Program-made: the position numbers and the translations under genes | The notes under the pieces: model-generated | Told to the model about the DNA's origin: nothing | What the model saw: the letters and a program-made list of their open reading frames with translations, nothing else | Databases searched by the model: none | Shown here: positions 41,570 to 49,782 of the stretch, piece by piece | Layout: each line of letters starts with the position of its first letter | How positions within the stretch are numbered: position 1 is the stretch's first letter | DNA from: an uncultured Eubacteriales bacterium | GTDB taxonomy: Bacteria > Bacillota > Clostridia > Christensenellales > Aristaeellaceae | Reading direction: 5' to 3' | Assembly (NCBI GenBank): GCA_900318145.1 | Contig: ONJM01000005.1 | Coordinates: forward strand, 1 to 64,000 | Length of the DNA stretch: 64,000 nt

Positions 41570-42229
41570 ATGCCGATTCCAGATAAGCTCGATTACCTTT
41601 CAGACCTCTGTAATACATTATCCCGCCGCTGGCCGGATAACAGGACGGTAAATCTGGTTTGCCACGGGCACAGCGTACCATCCGGATACGCCTGTACGCC
41701 GTTTGTGGATTCTTTTCATGCTTATCCGCATCTGATGCACCGTACGCTGGCACAGCGTTTTCCCTATGCGGTGATCAATGTTATAGTGACAGCCGTCGGG
41801 GGAGAAAACGCGGTTCAGGGAGCGGCGCGCTTTCAGGAAGAAGTGCTGTGCCATAAGCCGGACCTGGTTACCATTGATTACGGACTCAATGATCGGGGAG
41901 TGTCCCTGGAACAGGCGGAAGAAGCCTGGCGGCAGATGATTGAAAACGCGCTTGGCCGTAATATTCCGGTAATTCTCCTTACGCCGAGCTGGGACCGGAC
42001 GTGGTTTGCCCGGTCCGAAGAATGGCATGCGCTTGAACAGCACACGCAGCAGATCCGCCGCCTTGCGGAGGAATACCGGGTGGCTCTCGCGGACAGCTTT
42101 GCGGCATTTGAGAAGGAAGTGAACAGGCATGGGGATCTCCTGAATCTGCTGAGCCATTGGAATCATCCTTCGCCCCTTGGACATGAACTGATTGCCCGGG
42201 AGCTGACCGCATGGTTTCCGGCAGGATAA
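41570..42229 (+). CDS. SGNH/GDSL-family hydrolase
   Basis: 219 residues without a signal peptide. Block I is VCHGHSVPSGY (Ser near 36, with GHS in place of the usual GDS), block II GGENAV, block III DYGLND and block V HWNHPSPLGH with the catalytic His. These enzymes are esterases or lipases with small ester substrates, often deacetylating sugars. CAGGAGGAGCC gives the start. It is followed by a hairpin. Confidence 0.88.
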   Translation: MPIPDKLDYLSDLCNTLSRRWPDNRTVNLVCHGHSVPSGYACTPFVDSFHAYPHLMHRTLAQRFPYAVINVIVTAVGGENAVQGAARFQEEVLCHKPDLVTIDYGLNDRGVSLEQAEEAWRQMIENALGRNIPVILLTPSWDRTWFARSEEWHALEQHTQQIRRLAEEYRVALADSFAAFEKEVNRHGDLLNLLSHWNHPSPLGHELIARELTAWFPAG

Positions 42230-42243
42230 AAAGAGTACACAAA

Positions 42244-42272
42244 AGCCCGGACCGCGTCATACGGTCCGGGCT
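42244..42272. terminator. Bidirectional terminator hairpin
   Basis: AGCCCGGACCG (42244-42254) pairs with CGGTCCGGGCT (42262-42272). On the minus strand it is followed by TTTTGTG; it lies between convergent genes. Confidence 0.65.
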
Positions 42273-42303
42273 GAAAAGTACCGGCAGATTCCGGGAAACC
42301 GGT

Positions 42304-42699
42304 TTACACCCGCTCAAATCCAAGGTATCTGGTGCCCTGGTAGGAAAGGCGGCCGTGGTCGCCTTCGGCAAGCATGCCGTACTCCGGATCTTTCACGCCG
42401 AATTCCAGGCGCTTGCCGTTTTCCAGTTCAAACGTGACAAAGTACCGGGTGTAAGTCGACGAACTGACTGTGTTCATGGTGGCGACATTCCTTGTCATCA
42501 CATGCCCGCCGTGGCCTGAAACCTTCATTCTTTTTGATACGACCCGGGCTTCCGCGGTCTCCTGCGGCGAGTTGTTGTTTCTAAACCAGACGTAGAGTCC
42601 TCTTCCGACAACTCCGATCAGGATGGCGGCAAAGACCGCGATCAGTATGGTCATGAGGGGGAATCCACCGTCGGAACCCCATGTTGCTCCAAAGCTCAT
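42304..42699 (-). CDS. DUF2500-family membrane-anchored protein
   Basis: 131 residues. One membrane helix (about 15-37, LMTILIAVFAAILIGVVGRG) is followed by the DUF2500 beta domain: ARVVSKRMKVSGHGG, YTRYFVTFELENGKRLEFGV and YGMLAEGDHGRLSYQGTRYL. The family is widespread in Firmicutes and its role is unknown. It is probably monocistronic, ended by the hairpin at 42244. Confidence 0.88.
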   Translation of the reverse strand: MSFGATWGSDGGFPLMTILIAVFAAILIGVVGRGLYVWFRNNNSPQETAEARVVSKRMKVSGHGGHVMTRNVATMNTVSSSTYTRYFVTFELENGKRLEFGVKDPEYGMLAEGDHGRLSYQGTRYLGFERV

Positions 42700-42783
42700 T
42701 GTTTTCGGCCGGTCCTTTCTTCAGATTGTTTTCGTGCGGGCCCGGATCTGTCTGATCCGGGCCCGCGCGGGGTCTTCCTCAGG

Positions 42784-42927
42784 TCAGTGGAAAAAGTGCA
42801 GGATGAAATCGATAATTTCCGTGAAGATCCAGCCTTCGCGTTTCTGCTTCTTCTGGAACTTTTCGAATTCCTCATCGGTGAGGGGTTCTGGGTCTTCCTG
42901 CGTGTCCTTGCTGTAGTCCTCTTCCAT
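42784..42927 (-). CDS. Small acidic-amphipathic protein
   Basis: 47 codons, read as MEEDYSKDTQEDPEPLTDEE, then a basic helix (FQKKQKREG) and a hydrophobic end (WIFTEIIDFILHFFH). The codon style matches the neighbours and AAAGAGAG precedes the ATG. It lies between the DUF2500 gene and the secreted-protein gene on the same strand. The C-terminal segment could dock on a membrane. No family recognised. Confidence 0.6.
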   Translation of the reverse strand: MEEDYSKDTQEDPEPLTDEEFEKFQKKQKREGWIFTEIIDFILHFFH

Positions 42928-42979
42928 GGTGATGCTCTCTTTTCTGTATCATGCGGCCGGGAATCCGGCCTCTTTCAGG

Positions 42980-43705
42980 TCAGTCAGTCTGGTAGCTGAG
43001 TTCCATCACGGTGCTTTCACCGTTTTCGTTCCAGAGGATCTGGCCTTTCTCATCGTAGGAGAAGGTAACCGTAAAGGGTTCTTCGCCTTCAAATTCGCCG
43101 ATGGCGGTAACGGTATTCGTTTCGGCGTTATAGTCGCCCTTCAGGATAGCGTCCTTCAGGATCTCATTGTTGGCTCCCAGCTTGTAGAGACGGATGTCAT
43201 ACTGGGCATCGTACCATTCGTAGAAGTACACTTCGATATCGCCCTTCATCCAGCGGCCGCCGAAGAAGCTGCCGATCTTATCGAAAGCCAGGTCCTTTCC
43301 GGCGTCTTCCTTCAGATCCTTCCAGATCAGTTTGCCTTCTTCATTGATGGTGAACACAGCGTCGCCGTCTTCATAATAGTCGGTGTATTCGTCCGTGGCA
43401 GTGTCCTTCTGATAGTGCTGTCCGAACGGAACCGTTGTAAGCGTGCCGTCCTGGCCCATGGCCGCGGCATACTCCCAGATATCCTCCTTATTGTCGCCCA
43501 GCTTATGGACGATCATCAGGCGGACACCGTCGTCTTCCCCGAAGGATTCAATACGCCAGTCGCCGTCTTCGGCTACCCACACGCTTTCATAGGGGGCTGC
43601 TTCCGGATGGTCGGCTACGTAATTACCGGTACTTTCTTCGGCAAACGCGGCTGCCGCGGCGATGGAAAGGCAGAGCACCAGCAAAAGTGAAATCAGTTTC
43701 TTCAT
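42980..43705 (-). CDS. Secreted protein of unknown function
   Basis: 241 residues from the ATG at 43705, eight bases after AAAGGAGG. A clear signal peptide (LISLLLVLCLSIAAAAAFA-EE) is followed by a mostly beta, acidic, Tyr- and Trp-rich domain with repeated strand-turn units (ESVWVAEDGDWRIESFGEDD, then DIWEYAAAMGQDGTL, DIEVYFYEWYDAQYDI, EPFTVTFSYDEKGQILW). No catalytic motif is visible. It may bind a ligand outside the cell. It has its own promoter. Confidence 0.8.
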   Translation of the reverse strand: MKKLISLLLVLCLSIAAAAAFAEESTGNYVADHPEAAPYESVWVAEDGDWRIESFGEDDGVRLMIVHKLGDNKEDIWEYAAAMGQDGTLTTVPFGQHYQKDTATDEYTDYYEDGDAVFTINEEGKLIWKDLKEDAGKDLAFDKIGSFFGGRWMKGDIEVYFYEWYDAQYDIRLYKLGANNEILKDAILKGDYNAETNTVTAIGEFEGEEPFTVTFSYDEKGQILWNENGESTVMELSYQTD

Positions 43706-43802
43706 AATCATTTCCTCCTTTATCCGTCCGGTTTTCCCGGCGGACATATATGTATACGCCGGTTTTCCCGGTGTGGCAGTAATTTTTTCCCCCGCCGGTG
43801 AA

Positions 43803-43830
43803 ATAATATCATATCCGCGCAAAAAATCAA
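43803..43830 (-). promoter_or_regulatory. Promoter of the 43705 secreted-protein gene
   Basis: On the minus strand TTGATT (43830-43825) and TATTAT (43808-43803) are 16 bases apart, about 100 bases before the ATG. Confidence 0.6.
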
Positions 43831-43977
43831 ACTGCAAGCTGTGTTTTGTGCGCACTCTTGACGGCCGTATATGTGTATGATAAATATGTCTGTATCAGAC
43901 AGACTGAAAGGGGAGCCGGGAGCGATCGGAAAGAACAGACCGCGCGTACCCGTCCCGTGAGACAGGCTGTCCGCGCG

Positions 43978-44017
43978 AAAAAACGCCCGGGAAGGGTCTG
44001 AGTTTCCTTCCCGGGCG
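43978..44017 (-). terminator. Terminator of the GG-leader peptide gene
   Basis: On the minus strand CGCCCGGGAAGG (44017-44006) pairs with CCTTCCCGGGCG (43995-43984), then TTTTTT (43983-43978). It lies 30 bases after the stop of the peptide gene. Confidence 0.88.
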
Positions 44018-44046
44018 ATGACAGGAACAGGGATGGCGTGCTGTCC

Positions 44047-44334
44047 TCAACTGTTATGAGTCAGATATTCCGGCTTTTTCATTCCGTCGGTTATCAGCTG
44101 GGATATGCCGCTGAAGAAACCGGCGACGCCGCCGACATATTTGGCGAAAGGCAGAAGAGGAGGGAAAACTTCTCTGACGACGTCAAAGGCATAGGCATCG
44201 TCATTGTATTCCTGGGCTTTCAATGCCATGTTTGTTATAACCACGCCCACGGGATCGGTTTCGCCGCCGTTTACCTGCTCCAGTTCGTTCAGATTCAGTT
44301 CTGTCCTTGTGTTTGCTTTCATGCTGGTATTCAT
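44047..44334 (-). CDS. Double-glycine leader peptide (putative bacteriocin/NHLP-type export substrate)
   Basis: 95 residues, AT-start after GGGAGGAAAC. The N-terminus contains TELNLNELEQVNGGE: Leu, Leu, Glu-Leu and Gly-Gly spacing is the double-glycine leader cut by C39 peptidases, placing the cleavage after residue 24. The mature part (about 71 residues; ETDPVGVVITNMALKAQEYN at first, later YVGGVAGFFSGISQLI) has a glycine-rich hydrophobic stretch as in class II bacteriocins. No modification enzyme or immunity gene is adjacent. The C39 transporter at 17218-19395 is the only candidate exporter seen here. A role as a bacteriocin, signal or other exported peptide is inferred. Confidence 0.72.
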   Translation of the reverse strand: MNTSMKANTRTELNLNELEQVNGGETDPVGVVITNMALKAQEYNDDAYAFDVVREVFPPLLPFAKYVGGVAGFFSGISQLITDGMKKPEYLTHNS

Positions 44335-44510
44335 TATTGTTTCCTCCCGCGCTTATGCGCGTCACTTTCTTTTTGTTTTTCGCAGCGCTGTTTCAGCACT
44401 GTCATATGTTTGTACGCAGGAACAAAAGCACATGACATTGTTTTTCTGAAAAAAGATCGGGGATCCGGACCGGCCCTCTGCTTCCCGCATAACGGGGAGA
44501 AAGTGAATGA

Positions 44511-44541
44511 AAAATCCGCAGCCGCCAGAGGGGCTGCGGAC
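44511..44541 (-). terminator. Terminator after the 44571 fragment
   Basis: On the minus strand TCCGCAGCC (44541-44533) pairs with GGCTGCGGA (44524-44516), then TTTTT (44515-44511). It probably ends the ktrA transcript after the gene fragment. Confidence 0.85.
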
Positions 44542-44570
44542 TTTTCAGATCCGGGATAAAACTGCGGATA

Positions 44571-44798
44571 TCAGTTGGCGGGGATGAAATTCAGGTCACT
44601 CAGGAAGCTGATCCCTGCCTGGATCTGCTCGTCCGTCAGTTTCTGATCCGCGGCATTCGGATTCGGGGAAAGGACGAATTCCACAGAGTAGCCCTGATAC
44701 AGGGAGATGATGCTGGCAAAGTCCTCATCATTGCCTGTTTCCCGGGCGATCAGCAGTTTGGTGCCGGCGGCAGTAAATATTTTTTTCAGGGAACTGAT
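44571..44798 (-). pseudogene. C-terminal fragment of a paralogue of the SH3-domain secreted protein
   Basis: About 75 codons without a start. GTKLLIARETGNDEDF, LSPNPNAADQKLTDEQ and FLSDLNFIPAN match GTKLLVAREVGSDTDF, MTPSPQAAEQRLTDSQ and FLSDLDFVPVN at the C-terminus of the protein at 5463-6539. The signal peptide and both SH3 domains are missing; ktrA ends just upstream. It is therefore a truncated relic rather than a complete gene. Confidence 0.72.
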
Positions 44799-44847
44799 CT
44801 TTTCCGTTCCGCAGGCGTATGGAACGGAATCACAGCGGTCACAAATC

Positions 44848-45495
44848 TCAGAACCGCAGAAATTTCTGTACGTCCTTATCACTGCCAAGCAGAACAATAT
44901 GGTCATTGGGCCTGAACTGATAGGAAGGGCTTGGCATCGGATCCACATCTCCGTTCCGGCGGACAGCCAGGATGTTCAGACGGTACCGCTGGCGAACCCC
45001 GAGATCGACCATGGTATGCCCGATCCAGGCATCGGGGATCTCCGTTTCATAAATGGCATGGTCCGGAGACAGGCGCGTATAATCATATACATGGTCGTCA
45101 CTGTACCGTACAGCGGCCCAGTCAGCCATCTGCTTTTCCGGATAGATGATCTCATCCGCTCCGCAGGCAAGCAGAAAATGGGCATGCGTATCCCGGGACA
45201 CGCGGACCAGAACAAACGGCGCGCCTTTTTCCTTCAGTAAGGCCGTGATTTCCAGGGAAGCCTGCAGATCATGGCTCATCGTCACAACACACAGATCAAA
45301 ATCCTTTACCCCCAGCGCGTCGATAAGAGCCGGATCGGTCGCATCCCCGATCTCAGCGTTTGTCACATAGGACATTGCATCCTGAACCTTGCGTTCATCC
45401 TTATCAATGACCAGCACCTGATGGTGAAGATTGGACAGCGTCTGGGCCATATGGCGCCCGAAGCGTCCAAGACCGATCAGCAGAATGTTTTTCAT
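44848..45495 (-). CDS. ktrA: Potassium uptake regulatory subunit KtrA/TrkA
   Basis: 215 residues from the ATG at 45495 (GCAGGAGGCTGCC upstream). An RCK_N domain (about 1-130) carries the nucleotide-binding loop LLIGLGRFGRHMA and VIDKDERKV; an RCK_C domain (about 135-215) follows. KtrA forms a cytoplasmic ring that gates the KtrB channel according to ATP, ADP or c-di-AMP. ktrB is not adjacent but sits 2.9 kb away in the divergent operon, with which this gene shares a control region. Confidence 0.92.
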   Translation of the reverse strand: MKNILLIGLGRFGRHMAQTLSNLHHQVLVIDKDERKVQDAMSYVTNAEIGDATDPALIDALGVKDFDLCVVTMSHDLQASLEITALLKEKGAPFVLVRVSRDTHAHFLLACGADEIIYPEKQMADWAAVRYSDDHVYDYTRLSPDHAIYETEIPDAWIGHTMVDLGVRQRYRLNILAVRRNGDVDPMPSPSYQFRPNDHIVLLGSDKDVQKFLRF

Positions 45496-45563
45496 GGCAG
45501 CCTCCTGCAAAGTGTGAATATAACGGAGCATCTTTACAGTAGCATGTCTTTTGTCAATATGGT

Positions 45564-45629
45564 GTTAAGCATTATGCCGCGGCGTTAAAGCGCTGTTAAT
45601 GCAGCGCGGCTTTCTTTATGCATTTTTAA
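45564..45629. promoter_or_regulatory. Repeated GTTAA/TTTAA sites between ktrA and the kdpD-like operon
   Basis: GTTAA occurs at 45564-45568, 45584-45588 and 45595-45599, and TTTAA at 45625-45629. Spacings of 20, 11 and 30 bases put them on about the same helix face, as expected for an OmpR-type regulator such as the KdpE homologue encoded downstream. A minus-strand TTGACA at 45557-45552 could be the ktrA -35, and TATAAT at 45673-45678 is a likely -10 for the plus-strand operon. Confidence 0.5.
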
Positions 45630-45715
45630 TGCCGGCAGCGGACCTTTGTTTTTTTCTTTATGCGGGATGCGCTATAATACATACTGTCAGATTCTGTGGA
45701 AAGGGGGCGGGAACC

Positions 45716-47689
45716 ATGCCGGACAAAAATCCGGACCGGGAGAGAATCCTGGTATGCGTTTCCGCGTCGCCGACCAGTTCTGACGTGATCCGCCGGGCGG
45801 CGAAGCTTTCAAAATCCGTGGGCGCGGAACTGATCGCGCTGTATGTGGAGGATTCGGAAACGCAGGACGACGCTCAGGAGAAAACAGTGCATGAGCATCT
45901 GGATATGGCTGAACGCCTGGGCGCCGTGATTACAACCGTATACGGAAACGATCCCGCGACAGCCATCGCGCAGTACGCGCGAGTCAGCGGGATCACAAAG
46001 ATCGTGCTGGGGAAAAGCCCCGGCAAAAGCAGCTGGTTTGCCCGGAAAGAAACCCTGATGTCCCGCCTGAACGAACTTGCCCCGGATGTGGAGATCATTA
46101 TCGTACCGAATCATCTGCAGGAAGATGCCGGGCGCTTCAGCCTGAGAAGAAAACTGCAGAAAGAACAGTTCACCGTTGGGGACCTGGTGAAAACGGCCCT
46201 GATTCTTGTGCTTTGCACCGGCGTTGGTTTTTTGTTTTCCGCGATCGGCCTGGCCATTACCAATGTGGTGCTGATCTACATTCTCGGCGTGATGGCTGTC
46301 GCGCTGTTCACAACCGGTTATATCTACAGCCTTCTGTCCTCCCTGCTTTCCGTGCTCATCTTTAATTTCTTTTTCACTGCGCCGTATTATTCACTCCAGT
46401 CCAGTCCCGATTATTTCGCGACATTTGCCGTGATGTTTGCCGCCGCGATTCTTTCAAGCTCTCTGACCAGCCGGATCAAGACCCAGTCGGTGCTGACGGC
46501 AAACAAAGCTTACCAGACAGAAGTGCTGCTTTCCACCAGCCAGCTGCTGCAGAAAGCGGAGAATAAGGAAGCGATCCTGAACGTGATGCTGCAGCAGCTG
46601 TGCCGGCTGCTGGAGCACAGCGTCCTGTATTACGACTGGACAGACGGCGCTCCGGCTGAACAGCCGGTTCTTCACGAGGTTGAAAGTGACCGCGGCTTCA
46701 GCCACGTTGATTTTTCGGCGGAGCGGGAAGCCGTTGAATGGGTGGGCCGGAACGGCAAGCATGCGGGCCGTTCCACACGCAGGTGGTCTCAGAATAAGTG
46801 CCTTTATATGGCAATCCGGGGGAAGAACAGGGTCTGGGCAGTCGCCGGCATCCGCGCGGACAACGCTCCGTCCATTGATGAATACCGGAAAAACCTGATG
46901 ATCTCGATCCTGGATGAATGCGCGCTGGCGATCGAAAAGGACCATATGACACGGGAAAAGCAGCGGATCGAGGAAAGCGCCCGGCAGGAAGCGCTGCGGG
47001 CCAACCTGCTCCGAGCGATTTCCCATGATCTCCGGACTCCTCTGACAAGCATTTCCGGGAATGCCGCAATCCTGCTGGAAGACCTGGGCGACCTGGACGA
47101 TTCGCGCAAGGAGGCCCTGTATGTTTCCATCTATGACGATGCGATCTGGCTGAACGGGCTTGTGGAAAACCTGCTGACGATTACCCGGACGGAAAACGGA
47201 ACCGTTAAGCTGAACCTCCAGTCCGAAATGGTTTCGGACGCGATTGAGGAAGCGCTTCGGCATCTGGACAGAAACGCGGCCAGGCGCAGGATTGCCGTGG
47301 CGCTTCAGGACGATCTGCTGATGGCCAGGATGGATTCGTCGCTGATTGTTCAGGTGCTGATCAACCTGATCAACAATGCTGTCAAGTATACTCCGGAAAA
47401 CGCAAGCATTACGATCGGCGCGGAGCGCGAAGGCAGCATGGTCGTTCTTTGGGTGGAAGACGAAGGGCAGGGAATCCCCGAAGGGGATGAGGACAAAGTG
47501 TTTGAACTGTTCTATACGGGCGTCAAACGTTTTCCGGACAGCCGGCGGGGAATCGGCCTGGGCCTGGCGCTCTGCCGCTCAATTGTCCAGGCCCATGGCG
47601 GGGAAATCAAAGTAAACAATATCGAACCCCACGGCGCGAGATTCCGGTTTACCCTGCCGGTTGCGGAGGTGGAAGAATATGGGCAATAA
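45716..47689 (+). CDS. KdpD-like sensor histidine kinase lacking the N-terminal KdpD domain
   Basis: 657 residues from the ATG at 45716 (AAGGGGGCGG upstream). A universal-stress-type domain (about 10-133) is followed by four membrane helices (about 158-250, DUF4118), a GAF-like region (about 280-405), then the kinase: phospho-acceptor His437 in RAISHDLRTPLT, N-box INLINNAVKYTPE, GQGIPEGD and RRGIGLGLAL. Complete KdpD has an additional N-terminal sensor domain of about 210 residues with a P-loop, absent here. In relatives the stress domain binds c-di-AMP. It is co-transcribed with kdpE and ktrB, so it should report potassium limitation and control this operon. Confidence 0.88.
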   Translation: MPDKNPDRERILVCVSASPTSSDVIRRAAKLSKSVGAELIALYVEDSETQDDAQEKTVHEHLDMAERLGAVITTVYGNDPATAIAQYARVSGITKIVLGKSPGKSSWFARKETLMSRLNELAPDVEIIIVPNHLQEDAGRFSLRRKLQKEQFTVGDLVKTALILVLCTGVGFLFSAIGLAITNVVLIYILGVMAVALFTTGYIYSLLSSLLSVLIFNFFFTAPYYSLQSSPDYFATFAVMFAAAILSSSLTSRIKTQSVLTANKAYQTEVLLSTSQLLQKAENKEAILNVMLQQLCRLLEHSVLYYDWTDGAPAEQPVLHEVESDRGFSHVDFSAEREAVEWVGRNGKHAGRSTRRWSQNKCLYMAIRGKNRVWAVAGIRADNAPSIDEYRKNLMISILDECALAIEKDHMTREKQRIEESARQEALRANLLRAISHDLRTPLTSISGNAAILLEDLGDLDDSRKEALYVSIYDDAIWLNGLVENLLTITRTENGTVKLNLQSEMVSDAIEEALRHLDRNAARRRIAVALQDDLLMARMDSSLIVQVLINLINNAVKYTPENASITIGAEREGSMVVLWVEDEGQGIPEGDEDKVFELFYTGVKRFPDSRRGIGLGLALCRSIVQAHGGEIKVNNIEPHGARFRFTLPVAEVEEYGQ

Positions 47690-48404
47690 ACCATTGATCC
47701 TGGTTGTGGAAGATGACGCGGCGGTACGAAACCTGATGGCTGTAACGCTGGAAACACGAGGTTACCGTTATCATCTTGCGCAGAACGGTACGGAGGCGCT
47801 GATCGAAGCAACGACCCATCAGCCGGATGTGATGCTGCTGGATCTTGGCCTGCCCGATATGGAAGGCGTTGATATTATCCGCAAGGTACGAAGCTGGTCC
47901 AATATGCCCGTCATCGTGATCTCCGCCCGCACGGAGGATACCGACAAGGTGGAGGCGCTGGATGCCGGAGCGGACGACTACTTAACCAAGCCTTTTTCCG
48001 TGGATGAAATGCTTGCCCGCCTTCGTGTGGCGCTGCGCAGAATCAGTACAGACCAGCAGCCCGCAATCCAGGAAAACGCCGTGTATGAGAACGGCAGCCT
48101 GCATATCGATTATGCCGCCGGCTGCGCTTATCTCGGAGAACGAGAGATTCATCTGACGCCCATTGAATATAAACTTTTGTGCCTGCTGGCAAAAAACACC
48201 GGTAAAGTGCTGACGCATAATTATATTCTGAAAGAGGTCTGGGGAAGCTATTCCTCCTCAGAGGTCGGATCGCTGCGGGTATTTATGGCCATGCTCCGCA
48301 AGAAACTGCAATCCGGTGAGGATACCCAGCCTTATATTCAGACGCATATCGGCATCGGCTACCGTATGCTCAGGCAGGACAAAAGCCCGGAGGAAATGCC
48401 ATGA
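47679..48404 (+). CDS. kdpE: KdpE-like OmpR-family response regulator
   Basis: 241 residues. The receiver domain has VVEDDAAVRN, the phospho-acceptor Asp in VMLLDLGLPDMEG (about residue 52) and ISART; the C-terminal winged helix includes LTPIEYKLLCLLAKNTGKVL and GIGYRMLRQD. It starts inside the end of the sensor kinase gene and overlaps ktrB by 4 bases, so kinase, regulator and potassium channel are made together. No kdpFABC genes are nearby; the regulated target is probably ktrA/ktrB. Confidence 0.93.
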   Translation: MGNKPLILVVEDDAAVRNLMAVTLETRGYRYHLAQNGTEALIEATTHQPDVMLLDLGLPDMEGVDIIRKVRSWSNMPVIVISARTEDTDKVEALDAGADDYLTKPFSVDEMLARLRVALRRISTDQQPAIQENAVYENGSLHIDYAAGCAYLGEREIHLTPIEYKLLCLLAKNTGKVLTHNYILKEVWGSYSSSEVGSLRVFMAMLRKKLQSGEDTQPYIQTHIGIGYRMLRQDKSPEEMP

Positions 48405-49768
48405 TCCTCCCGGCGAAGCAGAAAGGAAAGGGCAGTTTTCAGCACGCGGAAAGCATACTCGCAGTCGGTTTTCTGGCATTGATTCTTATAGGCGCTGTTT
48501 TGCTGGCCCTGCCGGCCGCCTCCGGGAGCGGACGGAGTATCGGCCTGTTTGACAGCCTGTTTACATCCGCGTCCGCTGTCTGCGTGACCGGACTTGTTGC
48601 CGTGGATACGGGGACGGCTTTTTCGCTGTTCGGCCAGATTGTCCTGATTGTTCTGATCCAGATCGGCGGCCTGGGCTTTATGGTGTTTGCCACGATGATC
48701 ATGGTGGTGCTCGGGCGCAGGATTTCCATCAGGGGCCGGATGCTGATCCGTGAATCCATGAACGCGTCGTCCCTGTCGGATCTGGGAAGCCTGACCGTAC
48801 TGTATCTGCTGCTTTCTCTGGCGATTGAGCTGACCGGCGCCGCCGTGCTGTGCGTCCGTTTTGTTCCGCTGTACGGATGGAGGCACGGAATATGGATGGC
48901 TTTGTTTCATTCAGTCAGTGCCTTCTGCAACGCCGGATTTGATTTGTTCGGCGGCTATGCCAGCCTGACGGCTTTTTCCGGGGACCCCCTGGTGCTTCTG
49001 ACCGTGGCGGGACTGATTATCCTTGGCGGCCTGGGGTTTTCCGTGATCCTGGAAACCATCCGGAACCGTCAGGGTTTCCGCAGTCTGTCCCTGCATACCC
49101 GGCTTGTGCTGCTGACCACCCTGGCATTGCTGCTTGCGGGCACTGCTTTTTACTGGCTCGCTGAACGGACCAACGCGGAAACGCTTGCCGGCCGGGGAGA
49201 AGGGGAGAAAATTCTGAACGCGTTCTTTCAGTCTGTCACCATGCGGACGGCAGGCTTTAATTCATTCGGCCTGTCCGGATTCCGGGACGGGTCCAAACTG
49301 TTCAGCAGCTTTCTGATGATCATCGGCGCTTCTCCGGCGTCCACGGGCGGCGGAATTAAAACCACGACCATTGCGGCGCTGGCGCTGCTGATGCTTAGCG
49401 TTGTCCGGGGTGAAAGTGAAGTGAATGTCGCGCGGCGCAGATTATCGGACGAGATCGTACGGCGTGCGCTGGCTGTCGCGGTGCTGTTTCTGACCGCGCT
49501 GCTGACAGGCACGCTGGTCATCTCGCTGATTGAAAACGGCCGTTTTCCGCTGGGGGATATTCTTTTTGAAGCCTCAAGCGCCATGGGAACGGTCGGCGTA
49601 TCAGCGATCGGAACGCCGAATCTGTCCACCGCGGGCAGGGCAGTGCTGCTGCCGATGATGTTTCTGGGGCGCGTTGGCCCTTTGACGCTGGCAGCTGCCA
49701 TGGCAAAGCGGCAGGGAAGAATAAAAACCGGGTCAAAATATCCGGAGGAAAGAATTATGATCGGCTGA
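48401..49768 (+). CDS. ktrB: Potassium uptake channel subunit KtrB/TrkH
   Basis: 455 residues with four repeated M1-P-M2 units. Selectivity-filter-like stretches are ASAVCVTGLVAVD, SVSAFCNAGFDLFGG, SVTMRTAGFNSFG and EASSAMGTVGVSAIG, each with the key Gly. It carries K+ (often Na+-coupled) across the membrane and needs the cytoplasmic KtrA ring. The last segment is short and basic (GRIKTGSKYPEERIMIG). It overlaps kdpE by 4 bases. Confidence 0.93.
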   Translation: MILPAKQKGKGSFQHAESILAVGFLALILIGAVLLALPAASGSGRSIGLFDSLFTSASAVCVTGLVAVDTGTAFSLFGQIVLIVLIQIGGLGFMVFATMIMVVLGRRISIRGRMLIRESMNASSLSDLGSLTVLYLLLSLAIELTGAAVLCVRFVPLYGWRHGIWMALFHSVSAFCNAGFDLFGGYASLTAFSGDPLVLLTVAGLIILGGLGFSVILETIRNRQGFRSLSLHTRLVLLTTLALLLAGTAFYWLAERTNAETLAGRGEGEKILNAFFQSVTMRTAGFNSFGLSGFRDGSKLFSSFLMIIGASPASTGGGIKTTTIAALALLMLSVVRGESEVNVARRRLSDEIVRRALAVAVLFLTALLTGTLVISLIENGRFPLGDILFEASSAMGTVGVSAIGTPNLSTAGRAVLLPMMFLGRVGPLTLAAAMAKRQGRIKTGSKYPEERIMIG

Positions 49769-49782
49769 CGGCTTTTTTCGGA

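Larger units (their letters stand above)
43706..44046. other. Gene-free stretch with promoters and a terminator
   Basis: 341 bases with no convincing protein gene. It holds the minus-strand promoter at 43803, a plus-strand promoter-like pair TTGACG (43858-43863)/TAAATA (43881-43886) with a 17-base spacer, and the minus-strand terminator at 43978-44017. A short dyad TCTGTATCAGA follows the plus-strand -10. Whether an RNA is made from the plus strand cannot be told. Confidence 0.5.
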
